Of a DNA stretch of 64,000 bases, positions 53,542 through 64,000 are shown one piece after another (position 1 is the first letter of the stretch; each line of letters begins with the position of its first letter). Source of the DNA: Bacteroidota bacterium (GTDB lineage: Bacteria; Bacteroidota; Bacteroidia; Chitinophagales; Saprospiraceae); NCBI GenBank assembly GCA_017858735.1, contig JAFMBH010000010.1, positions 1 to 64,000 of the forward strand, written 5' to 3'. Position numbers and translations under genes: made by a program. Below the pieces are notes generated by a model that was not told the DNA's origin, searched no databases, and saw only the letters and a program-made list of their open reading frames with translations.

Positions 53542-54102
53542 ATGTCTAGAATAGGTAAAGCTCCTATAACGCTTCCAGGTGGGGTTGAAGTGAGTGTTGG
53601 TAAGAATAATTTAGTTACCGTTAAAGGTCCTAAAGGTTCACTTAACCAACAAATCGATCCAGATTTAACCGTCGATATTAATGGATCAGTTGTTACTGTT
53701 CAACGTCCAACGGATCAAAAAAGGCACAAAACCGTCCATGGTTTATATCGTTCTTTAATTAATAATATGGTTACCGGTGTTTCCACTGGTTTTACAGCTA
53801 ACATCGAACTCATTGGTGTGGGTTATCGTGCAGCGAATACTGGTAAATTATTGGAATTAACTTTAGGTTACTCTCACCCAATTCTTTTTATGCTTCCTGA
53901 TGAGGTTAATTTAGAAACTAAACAGGATAAAGGTGGTAACCCTACTATAATTATGGAATGTATTGACAAGCAGTTACTTGGTCAGGTTAGTGCTAAAATC
54001 AGAGGATTCCGTAAGCCAGAACCTTACAAAGGCAAAGGTGTTCGTTTCGTGGGCGAAATTGTTCGCAGGAAGCTTGGAAAAACTGGGGCTAAAAAGAAAT
54101 AG
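53542..54102 (+). CDS. rplF: Ribosomal protein L6
   Basis: Near the factor-binding site of the 50S subunit. The 186 residues have SRIGKAPITLPGGVEVSVG, VKGPKGSL, and the second domain end EPYKGKGVRFVGEIVRRKLGKTG, cut as EPYKGKGVRFVGEIVRRK. Domain duplication (two similar folds) is the usual one for L6. Confidence 0.98.
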   Translation: MSRIGKAPITLPGGVEVSVGKNNLVTVKGPKGSLNQQIDPDLTVDINGSVVTVQRPTDQKRHKTVHGLYRSLINNMVTGVSTGFTANIELIGVGYRAANTGKLLELTLGYSHPILFMLPDEVNLETKQDKGGNPTIIMECIDKQLLGQVSAKIRGFRKPEPYKGKGVRFVGEIVRRKLGKTGAKKK

Positions 54103-54178
54103 TCCTAACTAATATTTTTTTTATTTGGATCTTGGGTCTGGATTTTTTCCCTACACTAAGATTAGAAAATGTCCAATA

Positions 54179-54532
54179 ATGAAATTGACAAAAGAACAAA
54201 GCAGAACGCGAATTCACTTTAGAATCAGGAAGAAAATTAAAGGCGTTGCCTCTTCTCCTCGTCTAAGTGTTTTCAGAAGCAATAAAGTGATATATGCTCA
54301 GATCATCGATGATACTATTAGCCATACATTGGTGGCTGCAGATTCTCGTGAAAATGACATATTAGGGGTTGGAACAAAGGTAGAGCAAGCTTACAAAGTA
54401 GGTCAGCTTTTAGCAGAAAGAGCCAAAGAAGCAAATATTTCTAAGGTTGTTTTTGATCGTTCTGGATACCTTTACCATGGAAGAATTAAATCATTGGCTG
54501 ATGGTGCCCGTGAGGGTGGACTCCAGTTTTAA
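54179..54532 (+). CDS. rplR: Ribosomal protein L18
   Basis: A 5S rRNA-binding protein. ATG54179 ([19 protein letters not shown]) is chosen; the 18 in-frame codons before it (from 54125) do not fit the family. The 117 residues have the [18 protein letters not shown] block, [27 protein letters not shown], cut as [20 protein letters not shown], and GLQF at the end. Confidence 0.97.
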   Translation: MKLTKEQSRTRIHFRIRKKIKGVASSPRLSVFRSNKVIYAQIIDDTISHTLVAADSRENDILGVGTKVEQAYKVGQLLAERAKEANISKVVFDRSGYLYHGRIKSLADGAREGGLQF

Positions 54533-54554
54533 TCATCCTCAACTGTAAAATAAA

Positions 54555-55073
54555 ATGGCAAAACAGAATGAAAATCGGGTGAAACCCGCTGAAACAGAAC
54601 TAAAAGATAAATTGGTTCAACTAAATAGAGTGGCCAAAGTGACCAAAGGTGGTCGTACTTTTAGTTTCGCTGCTATCGTAGTTGTGGGTGATGGTAATGG
54701 TACTGTCGGTCATGGTTTGGGTAAAGCGAGAGATGTCTCTGAAGCAATTACAAAAGCTGCAGATGATGCTAAAAAGAATTTAGTAAAAGTTCCTATCTAT
54801 AAAGGTACCATTCCTCATGAAGTCCTAGGTAAATTTAAAGCTGGTAAAGTTTTATTGAAACCTGCTTCTGACGGTACCGGTGTAATCGCAGGTGGTTCTA
54901 TGCGTGCTGTGTTGGAAATAGCTGGTGTGCACAATGTATTAGCTAAATCTCAGGGTTCTTCTAATCCTCATAACGTGGTTAAAGCTACTATAGAAGCATT
55001 GAAGAACTTAAGAGATCCCCGTGTCATTGCAAAAACACGTAAAATTACTTTAGAAAAACTATTTAACGGTTAA
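54555..55073 (+). CDS. rpsE: Ribosomal protein S5
   Basis: Part of the mRNA entry and accuracy region of the 30S subunit. The 172 residues have [30 protein letters not shown], cut as [17 protein letters not shown], the [27 protein letters not shown], cut as [20 protein letters not shown], and the end [13 protein letters not shown]. rpmD starts 3 bp later. Confidence 0.98.
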   Translation: MAKQNENRVKPAETELKDKLVQLNRVAKVTKGGRTFSFAAIVVVGDGNGTVGHGLGKARDVSEAITKAADDAKKNLVKVPIYKGTIPHEVLGKFKAGKVLLKPASDGTGVIAGGSMRAVLEIAGVHNVLAKSQGSSNPHNVVKATIEALKNLRDPRVIAKTRKITLEKLFNG

Positions 55074-55076
55074 AAC

Positions 55077-55262
55077 ATGGCAAAGGTAAAAGTAACACAG
55101 ATCAAAAGTATTATCGATCGGCCAAAGCGTCAAAAAGATACGATGGTAGCTTTAGGTCTTAGGAGAATTAATCACTCAGTGATTAAAGAAGTTACTCCTC
55201 AAATAATGGGTATGATTGCCAAAGTAGCTCACTTAGTGGTTACAGAAACGGCGGTTGACTAG
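55077..55262 (+). CDS. rpmD: Ribosomal protein L30
   Basis: A small 50S protein of 61 residues. The family pattern VKVTQIKSIIDRPKRQKDTMVALGLRRINHSV, cut as IDRPKRQKDTMVALGLRR, is complete, and the length is right. It lies 3 bp after rpsE and 32 bp before rplO. Confidence 0.98.
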   Translation: MAKVKVTQIKSIIDRPKRQKDTMVALGLRRINHSVIKEVTPQIMGMIAKVAHLVVTETAVD

Positions 55263-55294
55263 ACAATAACTTACATCAGTTAAAATATCAAGCA

Positions 55295-55741
55295 ATGGAA
55301 TTACATAGCTTAAAACCAGCAAAAGGTGCTGTAAAAAAAGGGAAGCGAATAGCGAGAGGTCAGGGATCTGGTCGTGGGGGTACTTCTACAAAGGGCCACA
55401 AGGGAGCCAAATCCCGTGCTGGTCATAAATTGAAGCGCGGATTCGAGGGTGGTCAAATGCCTCTTCAGATGCGTTTGCCAAAAGTGGGCTTTAAGAATCC
55501 TAACAGAGTTGAATATGTTCCTATTAATTTAGATTATATTCAGCTTATGGTCGAAAAACATAACCTAACAGATATTAACTTAGATTCTTTAAAGGAGCAT
55601 GGTTTCATTGCTCGTTTGGATAGAGTAAAGGTTCTTGGCAGGGGTGAATTAAAGGCTAAGGTTAATTTATCAGTTCATGCTTGTTCTCCCGCAGCTAAAG
55701 AGGCGGTTGAACAAGCAGGGGGGTCTATTGTCCTTGTATAA
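55295..55741 (+). CDS. rplO: Ribosomal protein L15
   Basis: Late-assembling 50S protein of 148 residues. The basic N-terminus LKPAKGAVKKGKRIARGQGSGRGGTSTKGHKGAKSRAGHKLKRGFEGGQMPLQMRLPK, cut as GRGGTSTKGHKGAKSR and FEGGQMPLQMRLPK, and the C-terminal LGRGELKAKVNLSVHACSPAAKEAVE, cut as LGRGELKAKVNLSVHACS, are typical. secY starts 9 bp later. Confidence 0.98.
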   Translation: MELHSLKPAKGAVKKGKRIARGQGSGRGGTSTKGHKGAKSRAGHKLKRGFEGGQMPLQMRLPKVGFKNPNRVEYVPINLDYIQLMVEKHNLTDINLDSLKEHGFIARLDRVKVLGRGELKAKVNLSVHACSPAAKEAVEQAGGSIVLV

Positions 55742-55750
55742 CAAATTATC

Positions 55751-57127
55751 ATGAAACGGTTTATTACAACTTTAAAAAATATTTGGAGTATTACCGAACT
55801 CAGAAATCGTATTCTGACTACGTTAATTGTTCTTGTTGTTTATCGATTTGGAAGCTATATTGTTTTGCCGGGAGTTATTCCTGCTGCACTCGATGCTCAA
55901 AATGCAGCGGGTGATCAAACAAATGATTTGATTGGTCTTATCAATTCATTCACTGGCGGGGCATTTAAAAATGCTTCTTTATTAGCTTTAGGCATTATGC
56001 CTTATATAACTTCTTCGATAGTTATTCAGTTATTAGGCTTTGCTGTTCCCTATTTTCAACGTCTTCAGCAAAAAGAAGGGGAGTCGGGCAGAAAAAAGCT
56101 TAATCAAATTACCCGTCTTTTAACCGTAGCTGTTACGCTGGTTCAAGGTAGCGGTTACCTTACCTACATCAGTACTATGGGTGCTATTGATCCTGCTATT
56201 CCAAAAGCTATTTTTTGGTTCAGTAATATCATCATTTTAGCTGGTGGTACGGTATTGTCTATGTGGTTAGGCGAAAGAATTACAGATCGTGGTATCGGTA
56301 ATGGTGTTTCCTTACTTATTACTGTAGGTATCATTGCTACTTTACCTTCTGCCCTGGGTTTTGAATTTCAGGCTCAATTGGAGAATAATGCTTTGCTACT
56401 ATTTGTATTGGAGATGGCGTTGCTTTTTGTTATTATCATACTTACTATTATGGTGGTGCAAGCTGTTAGACGTATTCAAATACAATTTGCAAGAAAGGCA
56501 GTCGGTAGGGAGGGTTCTTCTCTTCCGAATGCAGGGGCAAGAGATTACATTCCATTGAAGTTAAATGCTTCTGGTGTAATGCCTATCATATTTGCTCAAG
56601 CATTGATGTTTCTTCCTTCTACAGCAATGCAATTTGCATCCGCTGAAGCTGCTTCTTCCAGTAGTTTCCTTATAGCTTTGAATGATTTCGCTTCTGTTGA
56701 GTATAATGTAATTTATTTCCTTTTAATTTTTGTCTTCACTTATGTCTATACGGCTTTGTTAGTGAATCCACAAAATTATTCGGAATATCTTAAAAGACAA
56801 AATGCTTTTATACCTGGGGTTAAACCGGGTGTGCCAACAGCAGAATACATTGATAATATTACAAGTAGAATAACCCTCCCAGGTGCATTATTTCTTGGAC
56901 TTATTGCCATCTTACCTGCTTTCGCAGCTGCTTTCGGTGTTAATCGTTCCTTTTCCATTTTCTTTGGTGGTACGTCTCTTTTAATTTTAGTAGCGGTTGT
57001 ATTGGATACATTAGCTCAGATTGAAAGTTATTTGTTGATGCGCCGATATGATGGTTTGGTTAAATCGGGGAAAGTACAGGGAAGACAAACTGGAAGCCGT
57101 TTACAGGGTCTTGGAAATGAAATTTAA
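55751..57127 (+). CDS. secY: Preprotein translocase subunit SecY
   Basis: The channel subunit of the Sec translocon in the inner membrane. The 458 residues have 10 hydrophobic segments and the signatures NSFTGGAFKNASLLALGIMPYITSSIVIQLL, cut as ALGIMPYITSSIVIQLL, RITDRGIGNGVSL, the cytoplasmic loop RRIQIQFARKAVGREGSSLP, cut as RRIQIQFARKA, LNASGVMPIIFAQAL and YSEYLKRQNAFIPGVKPGVPT, cut as YSEYLKRQNAFIPGVKPG. Its place after rplO is standard. map follows after 94 bp. Confidence 0.98.
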   Translation: MKRFITTLKNIWSITELRNRILTTLIVLVVYRFGSYIVLPGVIPAALDAQNAAGDQTNDLIGLINSFTGGAFKNASLLALGIMPYITSSIVIQLLGFAVPYFQRLQQKEGESGRKKLNQITRLLTVAVTLVQGSGYLTYISTMGAIDPAIPKAIFWFSNIIILAGGTVLSMWLGERITDRGIGNGVSLLITVGIIATLPSALGFEFQAQLENNALLLFVLEMALLFVIIILTIMVVQAVRRIQIQFARKAVGREGSSLPNAGARDYIPLKLNASGVMPIIFAQALMFLPSTAMQFASAEAASSSSFLIALNDFASVEYNVIYFLLIFVFTYVYTALLVNPQNYSEYLKRQNAFIPGVKPGVPTAEYIDNITSRITLPGALFLGLIAILPAFAAAFGVNRSFSIFFGGTSLLILVAVVLDTLAQIESYLLMRRYDGLVKSGKVQGRQTGSRLQGLGNEI

Positions 57128-57170
57128 CTCCATATTATTTTGTGTGAGTTATATATTGCTTTTTTAAACG

Positions 57171-57190
57171 GGGTAATAAAAGTATTATCC
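57171..57190 (+). terminator. Possible weak terminator in the secY-map gap
   Basis: An 8-bp stem with one G-T pair (GGGTAATA at 57171-57178, TATTATCC at 57183-57190) and a 4-base loop is followed by a T-rich tract (TTTATTTTG). The stem is AU-rich, so it could be a partial terminator within the long cluster. Confidence 0.35.
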
Positions 57191-57221
57191 TTTATTTTGA
57201 ATGGTTTTTATATCAGGATAA

Positions 57222-58034
57222 ATGATTCATTATAAAACTAAAGAGGAGGTCGCTTTTATTAAAGAAAGCTGCCAGATTGTTTCTGAAACGCTTGAATATG
57301 TGGCTTATTTTCTCAAGCCGGGTATCAGTACAAAGGAAATAGATGACAAGGCTGAATCTTTTATTTTATCAAAGGGTGGTCTTCCTGCTTTCAAGGGTTA
57401 TAATGGTTTTCCTTCATCACTTTGTATTTCGTTGAATAACGAAGTGGTTCATGGAATCCCTAAATGTGACTTGTTCTTGAAAGAAGGTGATTTGGTTTCT
57501 ATCGATTGTGGCGTTCTTAAAAATGGCTATTTTGGTGACGCAGCTTTTACTTTTCTTTTGGGAGAAGTTTCGGTAGATAATCTTAACCTTTGTAAGGCTA
57601 CTTTAGCTTCTTTGTATAAGGGAATTGAAGTTTCACGTTGTGGAATGAGAATGGGTGACATTGGTTTTTCTATTCAGTCTTTTATCGAAGGAGAATGTGG
57701 TTTTAGTGTAGTTCGTGAATTGGTCGGTCATGGTATTGGTAAACAATTGCATGAGGAACCTGTTGTCTCCAATGCGGGTAAACGGGGATCTGGGCAAAAA
57801 ATCAAAAGTGGTTTGGTTATTGCCATAGAGCCAATGGTTAATTTTGGTAAGAAAGAAGTGGTTGTTCTTGATGATGGTTGGACGGTAGTAACCAAGGATT
57901 CGTCCTACTCCGCTCATTATGAACATACTATAGCTGTTTTTGATGATGGTGTTATGGTTTTATCAGACCATTCTGGCATCGAAAAGGCTTGTGTTGAAAA
58001 CCCTTTTTTAACATCAGTCAGGTTAGAAAGTTAG
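57222..58034 (+). CDS. map: Methionine aminopeptidase (type I)
   Basis: A metalloprotease that removes the initiator Met from nascent proteins. The 270 residues have the metal ligands in SIDCGVLKNGYFGDAAFTF, cut as DCGVLKNGYFGDAA (two Asp), GHGIGKQLHEEP (His), AIEPMVNFG (Glu) and HYEHTIAVF (Glu). The pattern is that of type Ia enzymes without an N-terminal zinc-finger extension. It sits between secY and infA, as in many Bacteroidota and Gram-positive spc operons. Confidence 0.97.
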   Translation: MIHYKTKEEVAFIKESCQIVSETLEYVAYFLKPGISTKEIDDKAESFILSKGGLPAFKGYNGFPSSLCISLNNEVVHGIPKCDLFLKEGDLVSIDCGVLKNGYFGDAAFTFLLGEVSVDNLNLCKATLASLYKGIEVSRCGMRMGDIGFSIQSFIEGECGFSVVRELVGHGIGKQLHEEPVVSNAGKRGSGQKIKSGLVIAIEPMVNFGKKEVVVLDDGWTVVTKDSSYSAHYEHTIAVFDDGVMVLSDHSGIEKACVENPFLTSVRLES

Positions 58035-58105
58035 TTTTTTTACTATTAACTATCAGATTAACTGATTTTTATTACTAAAATGAGTAAACTGAAATAGATT
58101 TTGTT

Positions 58106-58113
58106 TATCTTCG
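58106..58113 (+). promoter_or_regulatory. Possible -7 box upstream of infA
   Basis: TATCTTCG differs from TAnnTTTG at one position and lies 19 bp before the infA start, in a 97-bp gap. The spacing to the start is short and no good -33 was seen. This is the weakest of the promoter calls. Confidence 0.25.
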
Positions 58114-58131
58114 CACTCCGAAATTCGGTAT

Positions 58132-58350
58132 ATGTCTAAAAAAGATTTGATTAAACAAGACGGTATTATTGAGGAAGCTCTTTCAAATGCCATGTTTAGG
58201 GTTAGGTTGGAAAACGACCATCAAATAACAGCAACCATCTCTGGTAAAATGCGTATGAACTACATTCGTATTCTTCCTGGTGATAAGGTTTCTGTTGAAA
58301 TGTCACCCTATGATTTGGCTCGTGGAAGAATTACCTATCGATATAAATAA
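58132..58350 (+). CDS. infA: Translation initiation factor IF-1
   Basis: An OB-fold factor that occupies the A site during initiation. The 72 residues fit the family exactly: [28 protein letters not shown], cut as [18 protein letters not shown], then [32 protein letters not shown], cut as [19 protein letters not shown] and [11 protein letters not shown]. It is followed by rpmJ after 38 bp. Confidence 0.98.
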   Translation: MSKKDLIKQDGIIEEALSNAMFRVRLENDHQITATISGKMRMNYIRILPGDKVSVEMSPYDLARGRITYRYK

Positions 58351-58388
58351 TCGTCCGCTGAAACTTTAACGCTATTAAAAGCAAACAA

Positions 58389-58505
58389 ATGAAAGTAAGA
58401 ACTTCTGTGAAAAAACGATCTGTTGACTGCATTGTAGTCAAACGAAAAGGGAAAGTTTACATTATTAATAAGAAAAATCCTAAACTGAAACAAAGACAGG
58501 GTTAA
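58389..58505 (+). CDS. rpmJ: Ribosomal protein L36
   Basis: A 38-residue protein found by reading the gap between infA and rpsM. Translation gives [20 protein letters not shown], then [18 protein letters not shown] and a stop. This is the cysteine-poor type of L36, with one Cys and no zinc ribbon, as usual in Bacteroidota. It is small and basic and easily missed. Confidence 0.95.
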   Translation: MKVRTSVKKRSVDCIVVKRKGKVYIINKKNPKLKQRQG

Positions 58506-58541
58506 TACCTGTTTGGTTTCCTAAACTATAAACTAAGAAAC

Positions 58542-58919
58542 ATGGCTCGAATTGGCGGTGTGGATTTGCCGAGAAATAAACGTGGTGCTATCGCATTAAC
58601 TTATATTTACGGCATTGGGCGTACAACGGCCCTAAATATTCTTGCGCAAGCTGGCGTTGATGAACATGCTAAAGTGGAAACTTGGTCCGATGACAATATT
58701 AGAGAGATTTCTCGTATTGTTTCTACCGAGTTCAAAACTGAAGGTGAGCTCCGTTCAGAAGTGCAAATGAGTATTAAGCGATTAATGGATATTGCTTGTC
58801 TAAGAGGTTTGAGGCATCGAAAAGGTTTACCTGTAAGAGGTCAACGTACTCGTACCAATGCCAGAACTCGTAAGGGTAAGCGTAAGACTGTCGCAAACAA
58901 AAAGAAGGTAACTAAGTAA
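58542..58919 (+). CDS. rpsM: Ribosomal protein S13
   Basis: A 30S head protein at the A/P-site bridge. The 125 residues have [30 protein letters not shown], cut as [14 protein letters not shown] and [13 protein letters not shown], and the C-terminal basic end [26 protein letters not shown], cut as [20 protein letters not shown]. It opens the alpha part: rpsM, rpsK, rpsD, rpoA, rplQ. Confidence 0.98.
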   Translation: MARIGGVDLPRNKRGAIALTYIYGIGRTTALNILAQAGVDEHAKVETWSDDNIREISRIVSTEFKTEGELRSEVQMSIKRLMDIACLRGLRHRKGLPVRGQRTRTNARTRKGKRKTVANKKKVTK

Positions 58920-58967
58920 TTCCATCGTAATTGTTTATTAACAGTTACACTAAATGTTTTTTGTAAA

Positions 58968-59360
58968 ATGGCAAAAGCAACCAAAAAAAATGTAAAAAAA
59001 AGGGTGGTAAAAGTGGAATCGGAAGGTTATGCTTTTATTCAAGCTTCTTTTAATAATATTATTGTCTCAATTACCAATAAAGCTGGTCAGGTTATTTCCT
59101 GGGGTTCTGCGGGTAAATCAGGCTTTAAAGGTTCTAAAAAGAATACTCCCTATGCTGCACAAATTGCAGCTGCTGATGCAGCCAAAGTGGCTCATGATGC
59201 CGGTCTTAGAGTGGCTGAAGTTTTCGTTAAGGGGCCTGGTTCTGGTAGAGAAGCTGCTATTCGTGCATTGGATGGTGCAGGTATCAGAGTTTCTGTTATT
59301 AAGGACATGACTCCTATTCCTCATAATGGTTGTCGTCCTCCAAAGAGAAGAAGGGTTTAA
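58968..59360 (+). CDS. rpsK: Ribosomal protein S11
   Basis: Part of the 30S platform near the E site. The 130 residues have [40 protein letters not shown], cut as [19 protein letters not shown] and [14 protein letters not shown], and the end [21 protein letters not shown], cut as [18 protein letters not shown]. The long Lys-rich N-terminus is common in this phylum. Confidence 0.98.
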   Translation: MAKATKKNVKKRVVKVESEGYAFIQASFNNIIVSITNKAGQVISWGSAGKSGFKGSKKNTPYAAQIAAADAAKVAHDAGLRVAEVFVKGPGSGREAAIRALDGAGIRVSVIKDMTPIPHNGCRPPKRRRV

Positions 59361-59385
59361 TTCTTAATAGTTAATAATATTCCTT

Positions 59386-60000
59386 ATGGCAAGATATACT
59401 GGTCCCCGTACAAAAAAAGCAAGAGCATTTGGCGAGGCAATTTATGGTCCTGATAAATCATTCGAACGTAGAAAATCACCTCCAGGTCAGCATGGTGCTA
59501 CAAGAAGACGTAAACAACGTTCTGATTACGCAGTTCAACTTACTGAAAAGCAGAAAGTTAAATATACTTATGGATTGCTTGAAAGACAGTTCCGTAATTT
59601 ATTCGAAAAAGCTGCTCGCAAAGCAGGTGTAACTGGTGAAGTTTTACTTCAGTTACTGGAATCAAGACTCGATAACGTTGTTTACCGCTTAGGTATATCG
59701 CCTACGAGAAATGGTGCAAGACAGCTTGTTACGCACAAACATATTCTAGTTAACGGTATTCTAACTAATATTCCATCTTGCTTGCTTCGTCCAGGTGACG
59801 TTATTACGGTAAGAGGAAAATCTCAAAGTTTAGAAATTGTAGCTAACAGCCTGGCAGGTCGTGCCAGTGAAGTTAGAAAATATCCATGGTTAGAGGTTAA
59901 TCCTGATAAGTTTCAAGGTACCTTCATATCTCTACCTGAGCGTAGTCAGATTCCTGAAAAGATTAACGAACAACTCATTGTAGAACTTTATTCCAAATAA
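59386..60000 (+). CDS. rpsD: Ribosomal protein S4
   Basis: Primary 16S rRNA-binding protein; in E. coli it represses the alpha operon. The 204 residues have [20 protein letters not shown], cut as [48 protein letters not shown], cut as [13 protein letters not shown] and [10 protein letters not shown], and the S4-type RNA-binding region [34 protein letters not shown], cut as [19 protein letters not shown]. The cysteine N-terminal zinc motif is absent, giving the zinc-free form. Confidence 0.98.
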   Translation: MARYTGPRTKKARAFGEAIYGPDKSFERRKSPPGQHGATRRRKQRSDYAVQLTEKQKVKYTYGLLERQFRNLFEKAARKAGVTGEVLLQLLESRLDNVVYRLGISPTRNGARQLVTHKHILVNGILTNIPSCLLRPGDVITVRGKSQSLEIVANSLAGRASEVRKYPWLEVNPDKFQGTFISLPERSQIPEKINEQLIVELYSK

Positions 60001-60052
60001 AAACATTTTATTGACGTTATTTTTGTCATTCTTTGTTTTTTTATTCCGACCT

Positions 60053-61051
60053 ATGAGTATTCTAAATTTTCAAAAACCCGATAAAATTGTTTTACAAAAA
60101 TCAAACGATTTTGAGGGTCTATTCGAGTTTAAACCGTTGGAACCCGGGTTCGGGCAGACTGTTGGTAACTCCTTGCGTCGTGTACTTCTTTCTTCTTTAG
60201 AGGGTTATGCGATTAGTGCAATTCGTATTGCGGGCGTCGATCACGAGTTTTCAACTATACCTGGTGTAGTCGAAGATGTGGTTGAGATTATCCTGAATAT
60301 AAAACAGATTAGATTAAAGAAATTAGTTCCTGAAGATGAATTCGATGGGGATAAAATTTACATGACTATTTCTGGAAAAAATTCATTCTCCGCTGGCGAT
60401 ATTGAAGACCATACCAGCCATTTCAAAATCATGAACCCGTCCCTTCTCATTTGTAGTATGGAACCTACGGTTAATCTTGAATTGGAAATTACTATCACTA
60501 AAGGTAGAGGTTATGTTCCTGCTGACGAGTCTATTACTAAAGACTCTCCAATAGGTGTTATTCCTGTGGATGCCATCTATACTCCAATCAAAAATGTATC
60601 TTACAAAATTGAAAGTACAAGAGTTGGTCAGAGAACAGATTATGAGAAGTTAACTATAGACTTAAAGACGGATGGAACCATTCATCCTGAAGAAGCTATT
60701 AAGGAAGCTTCGAGGATTATGATTCAGCATCTTATGCTTATTACTGATGAGAATATTACCTTTGACGATGCGTCGAGCAAGGAGGAGAATATTGTCGATG
60801 AGCATATACTGCACATGCGGAAGTTATTAAAAACTTCTCTTGAAGATCTTGATTTGTCCGTTCGTGCTTATAATTGTTTGAAAGCGGCTAAGATTAATAC
60901 ATTGGCTGAACTTGTTCATTATGATACGCATGAATTGTTAAAGTTCAGAAATTTTGGTAAAAAATCTCTTGTTGAAATTGAAGAGCTTTTAGTTGAAAAA
61001 GGTCTCAATTTTGGTATGGATCTGGCCAAATTTAAATTGGACGAAGAATAA
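60053..61051 (+). CDS. rpoA: RNA polymerase alpha subunit
   Basis: Assembles RNA polymerase and binds UP elements and activators with its C-terminal domain. ATG60053 (MSILNFQKPDKIV) is chosen; the 14 codons upstream from 60011 are not family-like. The ~332 residues have PLEPGFGQTVGNSLRRVLLSSLEGYAI, cut as EPGFGQTVGNSLRRVLLSS, GVVEDVVEIILNIK, GYVPADES and the C-terminal domain DLDLSVRAYNCLKAAKINTLAELV, cut as DLSVRAYNCLKAAKI, with NFGKKSLVEIEELL. Confidence 0.98.
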   Translation: MSILNFQKPDKIVLQKSNDFEGLFEFKPLEPGFGQTVGNSLRRVLLSSLEGYAISAIRIAGVDHEFSTIPGVVEDVVEIILNIKQIRLKKLVPEDEFDGDKIYMTISGKNSFSAGDIEDHTSHFKIMNPSLLICSMEPTVNLELEITITKGRGYVPADESITKDSPIGVIPVDAIYTPIKNVSYKIESTRVGQRTDYEKLTIDLKTDGTIHPEEAIKEASRIMIQHLMLITDENITFDDASSKEENIVDEHILHMRKLLKTSLEDLDLSVRAYNCLKAAKINTLAELVHYDTHELLKFRNFGKKSLVEIEELLVEKGLNFGMDLAKFKLDEE

Positions 61052-61172
61052 ATTTTATCTAAGAGGTAAGTGCCTGGCTTTTTATACCACTTCTTCTTTA
61101 TCATTTCTGCATTAACCGAATATTGTATAAGCCTTAATCAATGTTTAGTGATGCGACGTTAAATCTTTTTTT

Positions 61173-61682
61173 ATGAATCACGGTAATAAACTTAACCATT
61201 TAGGTAGAAAGTCTGCCCACAGAAAAGCGTTACTTAGAAACCTTACGATTTCTTTGATTATGCACAAAAGAATTACTACTACAGAAGCTAAAGCTAAAGC
61301 TCTCAGGGTTTTTGCTGAGCCTCTTTTTACTAAGTCTAAAAATGATAGCACACACAATCGTAGGGTTATATTTAGTTATCTTCAAAATAAAGAGGCGCTA
61401 ATTGAATTATTCGCAACCGTTGCACCCGCAATAGCTAACAGACCAGGTGGTTACTTAAGAGTAGTGAAATTAGGTTTCAGAAAGGGTGACGCAGCTGATA
61501 TCGCTATTATAGAATTAGTTGACTTCAACGAAGTTTATAAAATTAAATCTGATACTGCTAAGTCAACTGGAAGAAGAGGTCGTCGTGGAAAAGGTTCCGC
61601 CGCAGGTGCTGAATCTTCAGCGGTTGTTGAAGATGCAGTTATGGAGGCAGACGACACGTCTGAATTGGAAAATAAGGATTAA
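61173..61682 (+). CDS. rplQ: Ribosomal protein L17 with acidic tail
   Basis: A 50S protein near the exit tunnel. The core is [24 protein letters not shown], cut as [34 protein letters not shown] and [29 protein letters not shown], cut as [18 protein letters not shown] ~40-residue tail (130-169) follows: first basic ([10 protein letters not shown]), then acidic ([19 protein letters not shown]). It is the last gene of the cluster, with a terminator 25-55 bp after its stop. Confidence 0.97.
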   Translation: MNHGNKLNHLGRKSAHRKALLRNLTISLIMHKRITTTEAKAKALRVFAEPLFTKSKNDSTHNRRVIFSYLQNKEALIELFATVAPAIANRPGGYLRVVKLGFRKGDAADIAIIELVDFNEVYKIKSDTAKSTGRRGRRGKGSAAGAESSAVVEDAVMEADDTSELENKD

Positions 61683-61704
61683 TTTATTATATATATTTTT
61701 CTTT

Positions 61705-61743
61705 AAAGGTGGCTATTCATTTTGGATAGCCACCTTTTTTTTT
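61705..61743 (+). terminator. Strong intrinsic terminator after rplQ
   Basis: A perfect 12-bp stem (AAAGGTGGCTAT at 61705-61716, ATAGCCACCTTT at 61726-61737) can extend by two more pairs into the loop and is followed by TTTTTT to 61743. It ends the ribosomal supercluster. Confidence 0.92.
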
Positions 61744-61820
61744 GTCTTTTTAAGTGTTAAGTTTTCGTTTACTTTATTTAAAATTTTAAGTTTCTTCCTT
61801 TCATTGTTGCCTAATAATAC

Positions 61821-61828
61821 TATATTTG
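61821..61828 (+). promoter_or_regulatory. Candidate -7 element for carA
   Basis: TATATTTG matches TAnnTTTG and lies 33 bp before the carA start codon, after the rplQ terminator. A TTTG -33 box at the usual distance is not clear (CCTT/ATTG nearby). Confidence 0.5.
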
Positions 61829-61861
61829 TGAGGTTTTATTATTGGTATACTGCTATATTTC

Positions 61862-64000
<2,139 letters not shown>

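Overview
The window comes from a Bacteroidota chromosome. The main signs are two SusC/SusD pairs, a PorW/SprE-like type IX secretion/gliding lipoprotein, genes without Shine-Dalgarno sequences, and promoters of the TTTG-N20-TAnnTTTG kind. The order rplQ-carA-eno after the alpha operon also fits. A placement near Saprospirales/Chitinophagales is inference from the gene mix, not proof. The DNA is AT-rich, coding density is high, and no gap between genes exceeds about 220 bp. I saw no tRNA, rRNA, CRISPR array, insertion sequence or prophage.

Layout. 1-7.9 kb holds envelope and cell-cycle genes: the end of a DUF5723-like outer-membrane protein, scpB, a DUF2480 gene, a lytic transglycosylase, porW/sprE, an M23 peptidase, a HAD phosphatase and a TIGR01777 epimerase. 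8.0-12.5 kb holds a peptide-type ABC importer (binding protein and two unusual permeases, no ATPase gene) and a tiny lipoprotein. 12.6-20.3 kb is mixed housekeeping: HU, a Cys/Met-metabolism PLP enzyme, dprA, an alkaline-phosphatase-fold protein that has lost its catalytic residues, lipA, a conserved barrel-like protein, a DUF7033/NodB-type deacetylase and upp.

20.3-34.2 kb is the accessory carbohydrate region. A LacI-type regulator with a palindromic operator sits divergent to susC-susD, an agarase-like clan-A glycoside hydrolase and an alpha/beta-hydrolase::SGNH-hydrolase fusion. A second susC-susD-lipoprotein set points the other way, so the two modules meet tail to tail at a shared hairpin. 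34.3-41.6 kb has a group II PLP decarboxylase, then a tight + strand set of GH2 beta-mannosidase, dcd, myo-inositol oxygenase and a sodium/solute symporter. A minus-strand acyl-ACP thioesterase follows.

42.5-61.7 kb is one long translation supercluster: rpsL-rpsG-fusA (no tuf), the S10 genes, the spc genes including secY, map and infA, then rpmJ-rpsM-rpsK-rpsD-rpoA-rplQ, ended by a strong terminator. carA and the 5' part of eno close the window.

The most unusual single item is the alkaline-phosphatase pseudoenzyme at 15378-16481. Next are the double-esterase fusion, the two permeases with inserted regions, and the beta-mannosidase/dcd/inositol oxygenase/symporter cluster. Nothing here is clearly a new multi-gene defence or mobile system.
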